Of a DNA stretch of 37,972 nt, positions 7,975 to 15,960 are shown piece by piece. The position numbers were made by a program, and so were the translations under genes. The DNA lies in the NCBI GenBank assembly GCA_030431335.1, contig JAUIJH010000034.1, positions 1 to 37,972 of the forward strand. The letters are read 5' to 3'. Within the stretch, counting starts at the first letter, position 1, and every line of letters starts with the position of its first letter. This DNA comes from Alphaproteobacteria bacterium (GTDB taxonomy: Bacteria > Pseudomonadota > Alphaproteobacteria > Rhizobiales > Amorphaceae). The notes beneath the pieces were generated by a model that saw nothing but the letters and a program-made list of their open reading frames with translations, had not been told where the DNA came from and made no database searches.

Positions 7975-8994
7975 TTATTCGGGCTTCGGAATACCGAGCG
8001 TCTCGGGGTTCACCGAGGCGGCATCGAGGTCCCACAGGGTCCACGCGAACAGCGATTCCAGCTTGGCGAACACCTCGGCTGCCTCGGGGCCGTTCTTGCC
8101 CGACAGCGAGTAGTAGTTCTTTGCGGCGAAGTCCTTCACCGCATCGCTCTGCATCGCCTCTTCGAAGGCCGCCGACAGAACCTCTTTCACGTTGTCCGGC
8201 GCATCGTTGCGCACCGCGATGCCGATGGCCTGGCTGATCGGCAGGTACTGCGTGAGGTCCGGATAGTCGTTGAACGCGGACGGGATTTCGGTGTCACCCA
8301 GCTTGAAGCTGTCCTCGGTGAGCATCGCCAGCGGACGCAGGCGCCCGGCCTGCAGGAGCTGCTGCTGCTCGGCGAGCGAGGTGACCACCACCTGGACTTC
8401 ACCGGCGACCGCCGCATTCTGTGCCGGCGCGGAGCCGTCATAGGGGATGAAGTTGAACTCGGCGCCCGTGCCGTCCTGTAGGGCGAGGAGGTTGAGGTGG
8501 TGGATCGAGCCGGCGGCGCTGGCACCGGCCTGGATCGAGCCGGGGTTGGCCTTCGCCGCGTCGACCAGGTCCTGCAGCGTCTTGTACTCGGAATTCGCCG
8601 TCACCGAGACGAGATCGGGCGAGCCGCCGACGATGAACGGATACCAGACGTCGATGCGCTGGTCCCAGCCGCCCTGCACGCCGGCCGTGACGACCGATTC
8701 GGAAATGCCGGCCAGCGTGTAGCCGTCGGCCGGCTGGCTGAAGACGTAGCTCATGCCCGCCGAGCCGCCGACGCCGCCGGTGCGGTTCACGGTGTTGACG
8801 CGGGCGTTGTTCGGCAGCGTCTTCTCCATCTCGGCCATGATAAGGCGGTTCACGGTGTCGGTGCCGCCGCCGGCGGACCACACCACAACGTTGGTGATCG
8901 GGCGCGAGGGATATTCATCGGCCGCAACCGGAAGGGTCAGCGCGAGGGTTGTGGCTGCCACCGTGGCGAGCGACAGACGTCGAGTGAAGCTCAT
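7975..8994 (-). CDS. tctC: Tripartite tricarboxylate transporter substrate-binding protein, TctC family
   Basis: A 339-residue periplasmic solute receptor (Bug/TctC family). It has a signal peptide (MSFTRR followed by a hydrophobic stretch ending in LPVAAD). The mature start YPSRPITNVVVWSAGGGTD is the usual first strand and loop of the family, and NRTGGVGGSAGMSYVFSQPADGYTLAG is the second ligand-contacting region. The ATG at 8994 has a strong GGAGG five bases upstream; the TTG at 9006 is rejected. It is the first gene of the long minus-strand unit and is divergent from the lactonase operon. Ligands of this family are mostly carboxylic acids; the specific one is not known. Confidence 0.92.
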   Translation of the reverse strand: MSFTRRLSLATVAATTLALTLPVAADEYPSRPITNVVVWSAGGGTDTVNRLIMAEMEKTLPNNARVNTVNRTGGVGGSAGMSYVFSQPADGYTLAGISESVVTAGVQGGWDQRIDVWYPFIVGGSPDLVSVTANSEYKTLQDLVDAAKANPGSIQAGASAAGSIHHLNLLALQDGTGAEFNFIPYDGSAPAQNAAVAGEVQVVVTSLAEQQQLLQAGRLRPLAMLTEDSFKLGDTEIPSAFNDYPDLTQYLPISQAIGIAVRNDAPDNVKEVLSAAFEEAMQSDAVKDFAAKNYYSLSGKNGPEAAEVFAKLESLFAWTLWDLDAASVNPETLGIPKPE

Positions 8995-9073
8995 TATGTC
9001 CTCCAATGATCGTTCTTATTGATCCACCGGCGTGCCGGTTGAATATCGCACGCATCATTGTATGAATTAGCGT
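8995..9073. promoter_or_regulatory. Divergent promoter region between tctC and the lactonase operon, with candidate GntR operator
   Basis: This 79-bp divergent region is AT-richer than its surroundings. It holds TGTATGAATT at 9059-9068, nearly identical to the element upstream of dctP. It also holds an inverted repeat ACCGGC-GT-GCCGGT at 9026-9039. The first element ends five bases before the ATG at 9074, so a bound repressor would cover the start of the plus-strand operon. Sites of the form TTGTAT/ATACAA are typical of FCD-type GntR regulators, and such a regulator is the last gene of that operon. Confidence 0.45.
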
Positions 9074-10108
9074 ATGCGTAAAGAGGCTTCGACGAACGTG
9101 ATCCAACTCTCCGCCATTCGCCACCTCGGCCACGGGCTCCAGCGGCCCGAGTGCGTGCTCACGCACGCGTCGGGGCACGTCTTCGCCGCGGACTGGCAGG
9201 GCGACGGCGGTGTGGCGGTGATCGCCCCGGACGGGACGGTGCACCGCGTGACGGCGCGCGGCGTAGCGGAACCGTTGCGGCCGAACGGGATCGCCCTCGA
9301 GGCCGACGGCTCCTTCCTCATCGCCCACCTCGGCGACGCGGGCGGCGGCGTGTTTCGCCTGTTTGCCGATGGGCGCGTGGAGCCGGTGGCGACCGAGATC
9401 GACGGGCGTCCGTTGCCGCCGACCAATTTCGTGCTCCTGGATCGCGCCGGCCGGCTGTGGATCACCATCAGCACCCGCACCCTCCCCCGACACGACGCGG
9501 CGCGGCCGGACGTTGCCGACGGCTACGTCATCCTCGTGCCGCCCGACGGGCCGCCGCGCATCGTCGCCGACGATCTCGGCTACACCAACGAATGCATCGT
9601 CTCCCAGGATGGGCGCTCTCTGTTCGTCAACGAGACGTTCGCCAAGCGGCTGTCCCGGTTCGAGATCACCGGCGATGCCGCGCTCGGCCCGCGCGAAACC
9701 GTGACCACCTTCGGGGCCGGCACGTTCCCCGACGGGCTCGCGCCGGATGTGGACGGCGCCTTGTGGATCACCAGCATCGTCTCCAACCGCGTGATCCGCG
9801 TGGCGCCTGACGGCAGCGTTGAAACGATCGTGGAGGATTGCGACGCGGCCGCCATGGCGCAGACCGAAGCCATGTTCCAGCGCGGCGCGCTCGACACGGC
9901 GCGGCTGAACCTGCGCCTCGGTTCCGTGCTCGCCAATGTGTCGAGCCTCGCCTTCGGCGGCGAGGATCTGCGCACCGCCTATCTCGGCTGTCTCAAGGGC
10001 GAGGCTATCGCCACCTTCCAGATGCCTGTCGCGGGCGTCCCCCCGATCCATTGGAACGCGGACCTCGGCCCGCTGGCTGAGGCGGGCGTGCTTGGTTCGC
10101 CAACGTGA
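9074..10108 (+). CDS. SMP-30/gluconolactonase-like protein
   Basis: A 344-residue six-bladed beta-propeller of the SMP-30/gluconolactonase/LRE family, which hydrolyses sugar lactones with a divalent metal. The four metal-site positions can be followed in order: Glu26 (RPECV), Asn118 (PTNFVLLDRAGRLWIT), Asn172 (GYTNECIVSQDG) and Asp220 (FPDGLAPDVDGALWI). Repeated D-G-x-L/V-W/Y blade motifs are also seen. The ATG at 9074 lacks a ribosome-binding site and abuts the candidate operator. A GTG at 9098, with AAGAGG upstream, would remove eight residues and is a real alternative. It opens an operon with a dehydrogenase, a Gfo/Idh oxidoreductase and GntR, which fits lactone opening after sugar oxidation. 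Confidence 0.85.
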   Translation: MRKEASTNVIQLSAIRHLGHGLQRPECVLTHASGHVFAADWQGDGGVAVIAPDGTVHRVTARGVAEPLRPNGIALEADGSFLIAHLGDAGGGVFRLFADGRVEPVATEIDGRPLPPTNFVLLDRAGRLWITISTRTLPRHDAARPDVADGYVILVPPDGPPRIVADDLGYTNECIVSQDGRSLFVNETFAKRLSRFEITGDAALGPRETVTTFGAGTFPDGLAPDVDGALWITSIVSNRVIRVAPDGSVETIVEDCDAAAMAQTEAMFQRGALDTARLNLRLGSVLANVSSLAFGGEDLRTAYLGCLKGEAIATFQMPVAGVPPIHWNADLGPLAEAGVLGSPT

Positions 10109-10133
10109 AAAAATCAACGAGAGAGGAAACGCG

Positions 10134-11219
10134 GTGACCAACGAGTTCAGGATCGCGGTGATGCCGGGCGACGGGATCGGCCAGGAAGTGACGCCGGCCG
10201 CGCTCGCCGTGGCCGACGCCGCCCTCGCCAAGACCGGCGGGATCCGCCTGATCCGCGAAGAGGCGCCCGCCGGGGCCGCGCTCTATAAGGAGACCGGCGA
10301 GGCCTTCCCCCAAACGAGCCGCAGCATCTGCGACAAGGCCGATGCGATCTATCTCGGCGCGATGGGCCTGCCCTCGGTGCGCTACGCGGACGGCACGGAG
10401 ATCGCGCCGCAGCTCGACCTGCGGTTCATGTACAACCTTTACGCCGGCGTGCGCCCCACCCGCGCGATCCCCGGCGTCAAGGTGGCGCTGGCCGACCCGC
10501 GCGCCGCCGACATCGACTTCGTGCTGGTGCGCGAATCGACCGAGGGCCTGTTCTATTCCCGCGGCAAGGGCACGGTGGAGGACGACGCCACCGCCCGCGA
10601 GACCATGCAGATCACCCGCGCGGTCTCCGAACGCGTGTTCGACTTCGCGTTCAAGGCGACCGAGCGGCGCCGGACGCAAGGCAAGGCCGGCCGGCTGACG
10701 TTGATCGACAAGGCCAACGTGTTCACCGCCTTCGCCTTCTTCCGCAAGATCTTCGACGAAGCGGCCGGCCGCTATCCCACCATCGCCGCCGATCATCTTT
10801 ACGTCGATGCGGCCGCCCTCGTCATGGTCGCCCAGCCCTGGAACCTCGACGTGGCGGTGACCGAGAACATGTTCGGCGACATCCTGTCGGACCTCGCGGC
10901 CGGGCTCGTCGGCGGCATGGGCTACGCCCCGTCCGCCGATATCGGCGACGAGCATGCCGTCTTCCAGCCCGCCCACGGCAGCGCGCCCGACATCGTCGGC
11001 ACCGGCAAGGCGAACCCGGTGGCCGCGATCCTGTCGGCGGCGATGATGCTGGACTGGCTGGGCGCGCGGCACGGCGAGGAACGCGTCGCCGAGGCCGGCC
11101 GGCTGATCGATGCGGCAGTGGATGCGGCGTTCGCGGACGGCGGCCTGGTCACGTGCGAGCTCGGCGGCGAAGCCGGCACGCGCGCCGTGACCGACGCCGT
11201 TCTCGCGCACCTGAACTGA
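10134..11219 (+). CDS. Isocitrate/isopropylmalate dehydrogenase family protein (second copy)
   Basis: A 361-residue paralogue of the enzyme at 133-1215. It shows the same motifs: [49 protein letters not shown] and [17 protein letters not shown]. It is expected to perform NAD(P)-linked oxidation, often with decarboxylation, of a 2-hydroxy dicarboxylate. The GTG start at 10134 follows GAGAGG with a normal spacing and lies 25 bp after the lactonase gene. The upstream in-frame stretch back to 9936 is antisense-like noise over the lactonase gene. Having one copy in each of two divergent operons suggests two related substrates or two stereoisomers. Confidence 0.88.
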   Translation: MTNEFRIAVMPGDGIGQEVTPAALAVADAALAKTGGIRLIREEAPAGAALYKETGEAFPQTSRSICDKADAIYLGAMGLPSVRYADGTEIAPQLDLRFMYNLYAGVRPTRAIPGVKVALADPRAADIDFVLVRESTEGLFYSRGKGTVEDDATARETMQITRAVSERVFDFAFKATERRRTQGKAGRLTLIDKANVFTAFAFFRKIFDEAAGRYPTIAADHLYVDAAALVMVAQPWNLDVAVTENMFGDILSDLAAGLVGGMGYAPSADIGDEHAVFQPAHGSAPDIVGTGKANPVAAILSAAMMLDWLGARHGEERVAEAGRLIDAAVDAAFADGGLVTCELGGEAGTRAVTDAVLAHLN

Positions 11220-11228
11220 GGGGCGGAC

Positions 11229-12257
11229 ATGGCCGAGGACATCAAGGTCGCAACGGTGGGCGCGGGCTACTTCGCCCGCTTCCATCACGACGCGTGGTCG
11301 CGCATGCCGGGCGTCCGGATCGTGGGCGTCTGCGATACGAACCCCGAGCGCGCCGAAGCCTACCGGCGCGAGTTCGGCGGCGGCGCGGCCTACACCGATC
11401 CCGCGAAGATGATCGCCAAGGAGCGCCCCGACCTCATCGACATCGCCGTGCCGCCCGTCGGCCATCGCGACCTGGTGGCGCTCGCGGCGGCCGAGAAGAT
11501 CGACGTCATCTGCCAGAAGGCGTTCACCCGCTCCCTGGCGGAGGCGCGCGAGACGGTGGCGCTCGCGCGAGACGCCGGCATCATGCTCGTCGTGCACGAG
11601 AATTTCCGCTTCCAGCCGTGGTTCCGCGAGATCAAGCGGCTGATCGACGAGGGCACGCTGGGCGAGATCTTCTCCGCCAGCTTCCGCTTGCGGCCTGGCG
11701 ACGGACAGGGCGAGCGCGCCTACCTCGACCGCCAGCCCTACTTCCAATCGATGGAGCGCTTCCTCATCCACGAGACGGGGATCCACTTCATCGACACGTT
11801 CCGCTTCCTGTTCGGCGAGTACGAGAGCGTGTACGCGGACCTGCGCCGTCTCAACCCGGTAATCGCCGGCGAGGATGCCGGCATCATGGTGCTCGGCCAC
11901 GAAGGGGGCATCCGCTCGCTGTTCGACGGCAACCGCCTTTCGGACCACATCGCCGAGAATCGCCGCCTCACCATGGGCGAACTTTGGGTCGACGGATCGA
12001 AGGGCACCGTCCGGCTCGACGGCGAGGGCAATCTCTTCGTGCGCCCCTTCGGCAGCAACACCGAAAGCCCCCACCCCTTCGCCTGGGAAATGCGCGGGTT
12101 TGCCGGAGACAGCGTATACGCGCTGCAAAGCCATGTTGTGGCACACTTGCAAAATGGAACGGCGCTGGAGAATACCGGACAGGCATACCTCACGAATCTC
12201 GAGGTGGAGGACGCTGTCTATCGCTCGTCGGCCCAGGGGGGCCGCATTACCCTGTGA
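11229..12257 (+). CDS. Gfo/Idh/MocA family oxidoreductase
   Basis: A 342-residue NAD(P)-dependent dehydrogenase with an N-terminal Rossmann fold (VATVGAGYFARFHH) and a C-terminal alpha/beta domain. Most family members carry a catalytic Glu-Lys-Pro; here the same place reads CQKAF with Lys97, so the Lys is kept but the Glu and Pro are not. The second motif is HETGIHFIDTFRFLFG, with His181 and His186 as candidate catalytic and substrate residues. It lies nine bases after the dehydrogenase gene and 15 before gntR, so it is in the same operon. Sugars, inositols and their derivatives are the usual substrates. Confidence 0.88.
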   Translation: MAEDIKVATVGAGYFARFHHDAWSRMPGVRIVGVCDTNPERAEAYRREFGGGAAYTDPAKMIAKERPDLIDIAVPPVGHRDLVALAAAEKIDVICQKAFTRSLAEARETVALARDAGIMLVVHENFRFQPWFREIKRLIDEGTLGEIFSASFRLRPGDGQGERAYLDRQPYFQSMERFLIHETGIHFIDTFRFLFGEYESVYADLRRLNPVIAGEDAGIMVLGHEGGIRSLFDGNRLSDHIAENRRLTMGELWVDGSKGTVRLDGEGNLFVRPFGSNTESPHPFAWEMRGFAGDSVYALQSHVVAHLQNGTALENTGQAYLTNLEVEDAVYRSSAQGGRITL

Positions 12258-12272
12258 GGAGGATCCGGACCG

Positions 12273-12992
12273 GTGGTGATTGCCGATGATCAGGCCCTAG
12301 GCGAGAGCGAAGCCGACAGCCCCCGCGGGGGGCCGGCGGCAACGCGCTCGGAGCAGGCCTACACCGCGCTCAAGCGCCGTGTTCTCGACAACGAGTTTCC
12401 GGTCGGGTCGTTCTTTCTGGAGCAGGAGCTCGCGGATCTCCTGGAGATGAGCCGCACCCCGATCCGCGAGGCGCTGGTGCGCCTGGCGAACGAGGGCTTC
12501 GTGGAGATCCGCCCGCGCCACGGCATGCGCGTGCTGCCGATCTCGGCGGAGGACATGCGCGAGATCTACACCATCCTCACCGCGCTCGAATCGGAGGTCG
12601 CGGCGGAGGTGGCCGCGCGCGGCCTGTCGCCCGAGGAGATCGCCGCCCTGCGCGAGGCCGTCGACGACATGGAGGCCGCGCTCGTCGACGACGACCGCAA
12701 GGCCTGGGCGGTCGCCGACGAGCGCTTCCACCGCAGCCTCGTGTCGTCGAGCTCCAACCAGCGGCTGCGCAGCGTGATCCAGCAATTCTGGGAGCAGGCA
12801 CACCGCGTGCGCATGCTGACCCTGCGCCTCAGACCCAAGCCCGAACAGTCCACCCGCGAGCATCTCGATCTCGTCCACGCCATCGAGGAACGCGATCCCG
12901 CGAAGGCGTGGAAGATCCACCGGACGCACCGCGAGACGGCGGCCGACATGCTGGCCGAAATCCTGTCCTCCAACGGCCTGACCAACCTCTGA
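12273..12992 (+). CDS. GntR family transcriptional regulator, FCD subfamily
   Basis: A 239-residue ligand-responsive DNA-binding protein. The winged helix-turn-helix lies at about residues 28-90 (LEQELADLLEMSRTPIREAL and VEIRPRHGMRVLPIS). The C-terminal FCD domain shows the metal-site residues Asp149 and His153 (DERFH), His197 (REHLDL) and His219 (HRTH). Members usually repress sugar-acid or carboxylate catabolism genes and release DNA on binding the pathway acid. The GTG start at 12273 follows GAGGAGG. It ends the plus-strand operon, so autoregulation through the 8995-9073 region is likely. The same motif upstream of dctP suggests wider control. Confidence 0.9.
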   Translation: MVIADDQALGESEADSPRGGPAATRSEQAYTALKRRVLDNEFPVGSFFLEQELADLLEMSRTPIREALVRLANEGFVEIRPRHGMRVLPISAEDMREIYTILTALESEVAAEVAARGLSPEEIAALREAVDDMEAALVDDDRKAWAVADERFHRSLVSSSSNQRLRSVIQQFWEQAHRVRMLTLRLRPKPEQSTREHLDLVHAIEERDPAKAWKIHRTHRETAADMLAEILSSNGLTNL

Positions 12993-13000
12993 CGCACCGC

Positions 13001-13041
13001 ACCGGAGCGCCCTGCCCGGCGCGTCGGTCAGGCGTTCCGGT
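13001..13041. terminator. Candidate bidirectional terminator between gntR and the GMC gene
   Basis: ACCGGAGCGCC (13001-13011) pairs with GGCGTTCCGGT (13031-13041), an 11-bp stem with one G-T pair and a 19-base GC-rich loop. It fills the 48-bp gap between two convergent genes. A clear T-run is absent on both strands, so the mechanism may be partial or Rho-assisted. Confidence 0.45.
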
Positions 13042-14663
13042 CAGGCGCCGCCGGACAGGATGAAATCGGCCGCCCGGTCGCCGAGCATCATCGCCGTGGC
13101 ATTGGTGTTGCCGGCGACGATGTCGGGGACGGCGGACAGGTCCGTCACCATCAGGCCCTCGGTCCCGCGCACGCGCAGGCGCGCGTCGAGCACCGCCAGC
13201 GGATCGCCGTCGGCGCCCATGCGGGCCGTGCCGGCGGGGTGGTAGTTCGTCTTCACGAAGCGCTTGCAATGGGCCACAAGCGCGGCGTCCGAGAGGTCGT
13301 CCGGGTCCGGCGTGACGATCCGCCTGAGCCGGTCCGCCAGCGGCGCGGTGCGGAAGGCCTCCACGAAGAAGCGCTGCCCCGCCACCATCTCGCGCATGTC
13401 GGCCTCATCCTTGAGGAGGTTCGGCGAGACGGCCGGCATCGCGCCGGGATCGGCCGATTTCAGCCGCACCGTGCCCCGCGAGCGCGGCTTGACGACGACG
13501 GTCGTGATGGTGACGCCGTAGTCGTCGTCGATCAGATCCTGCGCGCCACGGTCGAGGTAGACGATGGGCACGCAGAAGGCCTGGATCGTCGGCTGCGCGT
13601 CGCGATCGCCGGGATTGACGAAGGCGCCGGCCTCGAGCCCCGAGGACAGGATCGGCCCGGAGCCGAACAGCTTGAACTGCAGGCCGTTGCGGATCATGCG
13701 CCACCCCACGCCCTGCCGGAAATAGCCGTGGCGGCCGTTGGCAAGGGCCGTCATCGGCACCTCGGGGTGGTCGATGAGGTTGGCCCCGACGCCCGGATGG
13801 TCGAGGATCGGCGCGATCCCGTGCGTCTTGAGGTGATCGGCGGGACCGATGCCCGACAGCATCAGGATCTTCGGCGTGACGAGGGCGCCGGCGGCCATCA
13901 CCACGGTCTGGTCCGCGTATGCGATCTCCTCGCCGTTCTTGGTGCGGTAGGCGACGCCGACGGCGCGGTTGCCCTCGAACAAGACCCGGCTCACCGGCGC
14001 GTGGAGGCGCACGGTCAGGTTCGGGTTGTTCGCCTGGGGGACGATATAGGCGTAGGCGGCGGAGCTGCGGCGGCCGGCGCGGTTCATGAACTGGTAGAAG
14101 CCGACGCCGCGCTGCGTGGGTCCGTTGAAATCGGCGCTGAAGGGTTCGCCCATCGCCTGGACGGCCTGCACGAACCAGCGCGAGAATTCGTTGATGTGGC
14201 CCGGGTCCGACACCAGCATCGGGCCGTCGGTGCCGTGGCGCTCGTTGTTCAGCCGGTTGTTGGCCTCCATGCGGCGGAAGTGCGCGAGCACGGTCTCGAA
14301 ATCCCAGCGCGCGCCGTCGTTGTTGCCGCGCAGGAGAGCGTCCCACGCATCGAAATCGGTGGGACGGCCGCGGATATAGACCTGCGCGTTGACGGACGAT
14401 CCCCCGCCCAGCACGTTGCCCTGCGGGATGTCGTGGGAGCGGCCGTCCAGATGTTCCTGCGGCACCGTCGTGTGGTAGCGCATGAACTTCGAGCCGTTGA
14501 TCATCTTGAAGATGCCCGGCGGCATGTCGAGGAGCGGATGGCGGTGCGAGTGGCCGGCCTCGAGCAGGAGCACCTTGCCGCCGCCATCGGCCGCGAGCCG
14601 GGCTGCCGCGACGCATCCGGACGAGCCGCCACCGACGACGATGTGGTCGAAACGCTCGCTCAT
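13041..14663 (-). CDS. GMC family FAD-dependent oxidoreductase (choline dehydrogenase-like)
   Basis: A 540-residue flavoprotein that oxidises an alcohol or sugar hydroxyl. The N-terminal FAD-binding motif is VVGGGSSGCVAAARLA followed by LLLEAG. The GMC signature 1 region includes GNVLGGGSSVNAQVYIRG, and signature 2 is GALVTPKILMLSGIGP. The active-site pair is visible as His475 in NYHPAGTARMG and Asn521 in GNTNATAMM. The ATG at 14663 overlaps the stop of the LacI-type gene (ATGA), so the two are cotranscribed. It is divergent from the sugar ABC operon, which suggests that it oxidises the imported sugar or a related alcohol. Confidence 0.9.
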   Translation of the reverse strand: MSERFDHIVVGGGSSGCVAAARLAADGGGKVLLLEAGHSHRHPLLDMPPGIFKMINGSKFMRYHTTVPQEHLDGRSHDIPQGNVLGGGSSVNAQVYIRGRPTDFDAWDALLRGNNDGARWDFETVLAHFRRMEANNRLNNERHGTDGPMLVSDPGHINEFSRWFVQAVQAMGEPFSADFNGPTQRGVGFYQFMNRAGRRSSAAYAYIVPQANNPNLTVRLHAPVSRVLFEGNRAVGVAYRTKNGEEIAYADQTVVMAAGALVTPKILMLSGIGPADHLKTHGIAPILDHPGVGANLIDHPEVPMTALANGRHGYFRQGVGWRMIRNGLQFKLFGSGPILSSGLEAGAFVNPGDRDAQPTIQAFCVPIVYLDRGAQDLIDDDYGVTITTVVVKPRSRGTVRLKSADPGAMPAVSPNLLKDEADMREMVAGQRFFVEAFRTAPLADRLRRIVTPDPDDLSDAALVAHCKRFVKTNYHPAGTARMGADGDPLAVLDARLRVRGTEGLMVTDLSAVPDIVAGNTNATAMMLGDRAADFILSGGA

Positions 14664-15793
14664 GAGCTGAGAGCCGGCTGGCCGAGATCGAGGCGCTGCG
14701 CCGCGATCGTGGGACGGGGCGGCGCGACGGACTGGCGCTCGACGACCTCGCACTCCAGCTTGGTGCGCGGTATCGGCCCCCTCGCCCCGTCGAGGTGCTG
14801 CTCGACCACGAACTGCCCCATTGCCCGGTGCGGCAGGATCAGCGTGGTGAGCGGCGGAAACAGGTGGCGCGAGACCTCGTCGTCATCGTAGCCGACGACG
14901 GACATGTCGCGCGGGATCTTGAGACCGGCCTCTTTCAAGGCCTCGTAGACGCCGACCGACATGCGGTCGTTCTGGCAGAAGATCGCCGTCGGTGGCCGAT
15001 CCATGGCGAGCAGTGCCTCCGTCGCTTGAAAACCCGAGCTTGCCGACCAGTCTCCGGCGAGCACCAGAGCGGGGTCGAAGGGGATATTGGCGCTCGCCAG
15101 CGCGCGGCGATACCCCGTGAGGCGGTCCTGCATCGCCTCCATGTAGGTTTCGCCGGTGATCGTGGCGATGCGGGTGTGGCCGGCGTCGATCAGGAGCTGC
15201 GTCGCCCGCTGGCCGCCGGCGATCTCGCTCGGAACGACGGCGGGCCGCTGGTTGTCGTCGGTATAGCAATTGAGCAGGTAGACCGGCGTCGAGGTGCCCT
15301 GAAGCAGCGGCGGCAAGGTGACTTTGCGGGTGTGAACGCATGCGTACACGATAGCCTCGACCCCGATGCTGAGGAAATAGGCGACCGTATCGGGCTCGAT
15401 CTGGCCGTCGTTCTCCGTCTCGGCGGCCAGCACGAGGGCGCCGGCGCCGTTGGCGCCCTGGCGCACGCCTTCGAGCAGCGCCGTGCCGCCCTCCCAGCCG
15501 ATCGAGAAGCGGTCGACGATGAAGGCGACCGCGCGCGTGCTGTGCCGGGAGCGGATCGGGCCGGCCGGCGCCGCGTTCTGATAGCCGAGATCCTCCGCGA
15601 TGCGCAGGACCCGGGCCCGCGTGGCATCGGAGATCTGCACGCCTGTGTTGTTGTTGAGGACGAAGGACACCGTCGACTGCGAGCAGTTGGCCGCCCGCGC
15701 GACGTCGGTCATCGTGACCCGGCGGCGCCCGCTCGGTCGGCCCGGCGCCGTGTTGAAGCCGCGACCGGGGCTGGCTGTCGTCTTGTCGTCCAC
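14660..15793 (-). CDS. LacI family transcriptional regulator
   Basis: A 377-residue repressor or activator with an N-terminal HTH and hinge at about residues 26-75 (VTMTDVARAANCSQSTVSFV then GYQNAAPAG) and a periplasmic-binding-protein-like effector domain. The residues FCQNDRMSVGVYEAL and VVGYDDDEVSRHLFPPLTTL are typical of the second half. About 25 extra residues precede the HTH; the GTG at 15793 has GAGAGAG upstream, but the ATG at codon 28 is an alternative. The effector is probably the sugar carried by the divergent ABC importer. A symmetric site at 15858-15873 is a likely operator. Confidence 0.9.
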   Translation of the reverse strand: MDDKTTASPGRGFNTAPGRPSGRRRVTMTDVARAANCSQSTVSFVLNNNTGVQISDATRARVLRIAEDLGYQNAAPAGPIRSRHSTRAVAFIVDRFSIGWEGGTALLEGVRQGANGAGALVLAAETENDGQIEPDTVAYFLSIGVEAIVYACVHTRKVTLPPLLQGTSTPVYLLNCYTDDNQRPAVVPSEIAGGQRATQLLIDAGHTRIATITGETYMEAMQDRLTGYRRALASANIPFDPALVLAGDWSASSGFQATEALLAMDRPPTAIFCQNDRMSVGVYEALKEAGLKIPRDMSVVGYDDDEVSRHLFPPLTTLILPHRAMGQFVVEQHLDGARGPIPRTKLECEVVERQSVAPPRPTIAAQRLDLGQPALSS

Positions 15794-15857
15794 GCGTCGT
15801 CTCTCTCGGCTTCACTGCGCCGCCGGCAGGATGACGCCTGCGCTGAAGAAAAGCCAT

Positions 15858-15878
15858 ACTAATTAATATTAGTTGACT
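15858..15878 (+). promoter_or_regulatory. Candidate LacI-type operator overlapping the ABC operon promoter
   Basis: ACTAAT-TAAT-ATTAGT (15858-15873) has two perfect 6-bp inverted arms in an otherwise GC-rich divergent region. A TTGACT hexamer (15873-15878) directly follows, with TAGGCT (15895-15900) at 16 bases as a poor -10. LacI-family operators are usually about 16-20 bp palindromes. Most have a central CG step, which this one lacks. Confidence 0.5.
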
Positions 15879-15960
15879 TGGATGCGGCCAAAGCTAGGCT
15901 TCATCGCAGGTGGGGCAGACCACCGGAAGACGGCGCCAACGCCGCATACGGGAGAAAACG

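Noticed and set aside
5523..8237. Plus-strand open frame of about 900 codons
   Set aside because: Antisense shadow of tctA, tctB and tctC. The composition is low-complexity and charged, with no domain.
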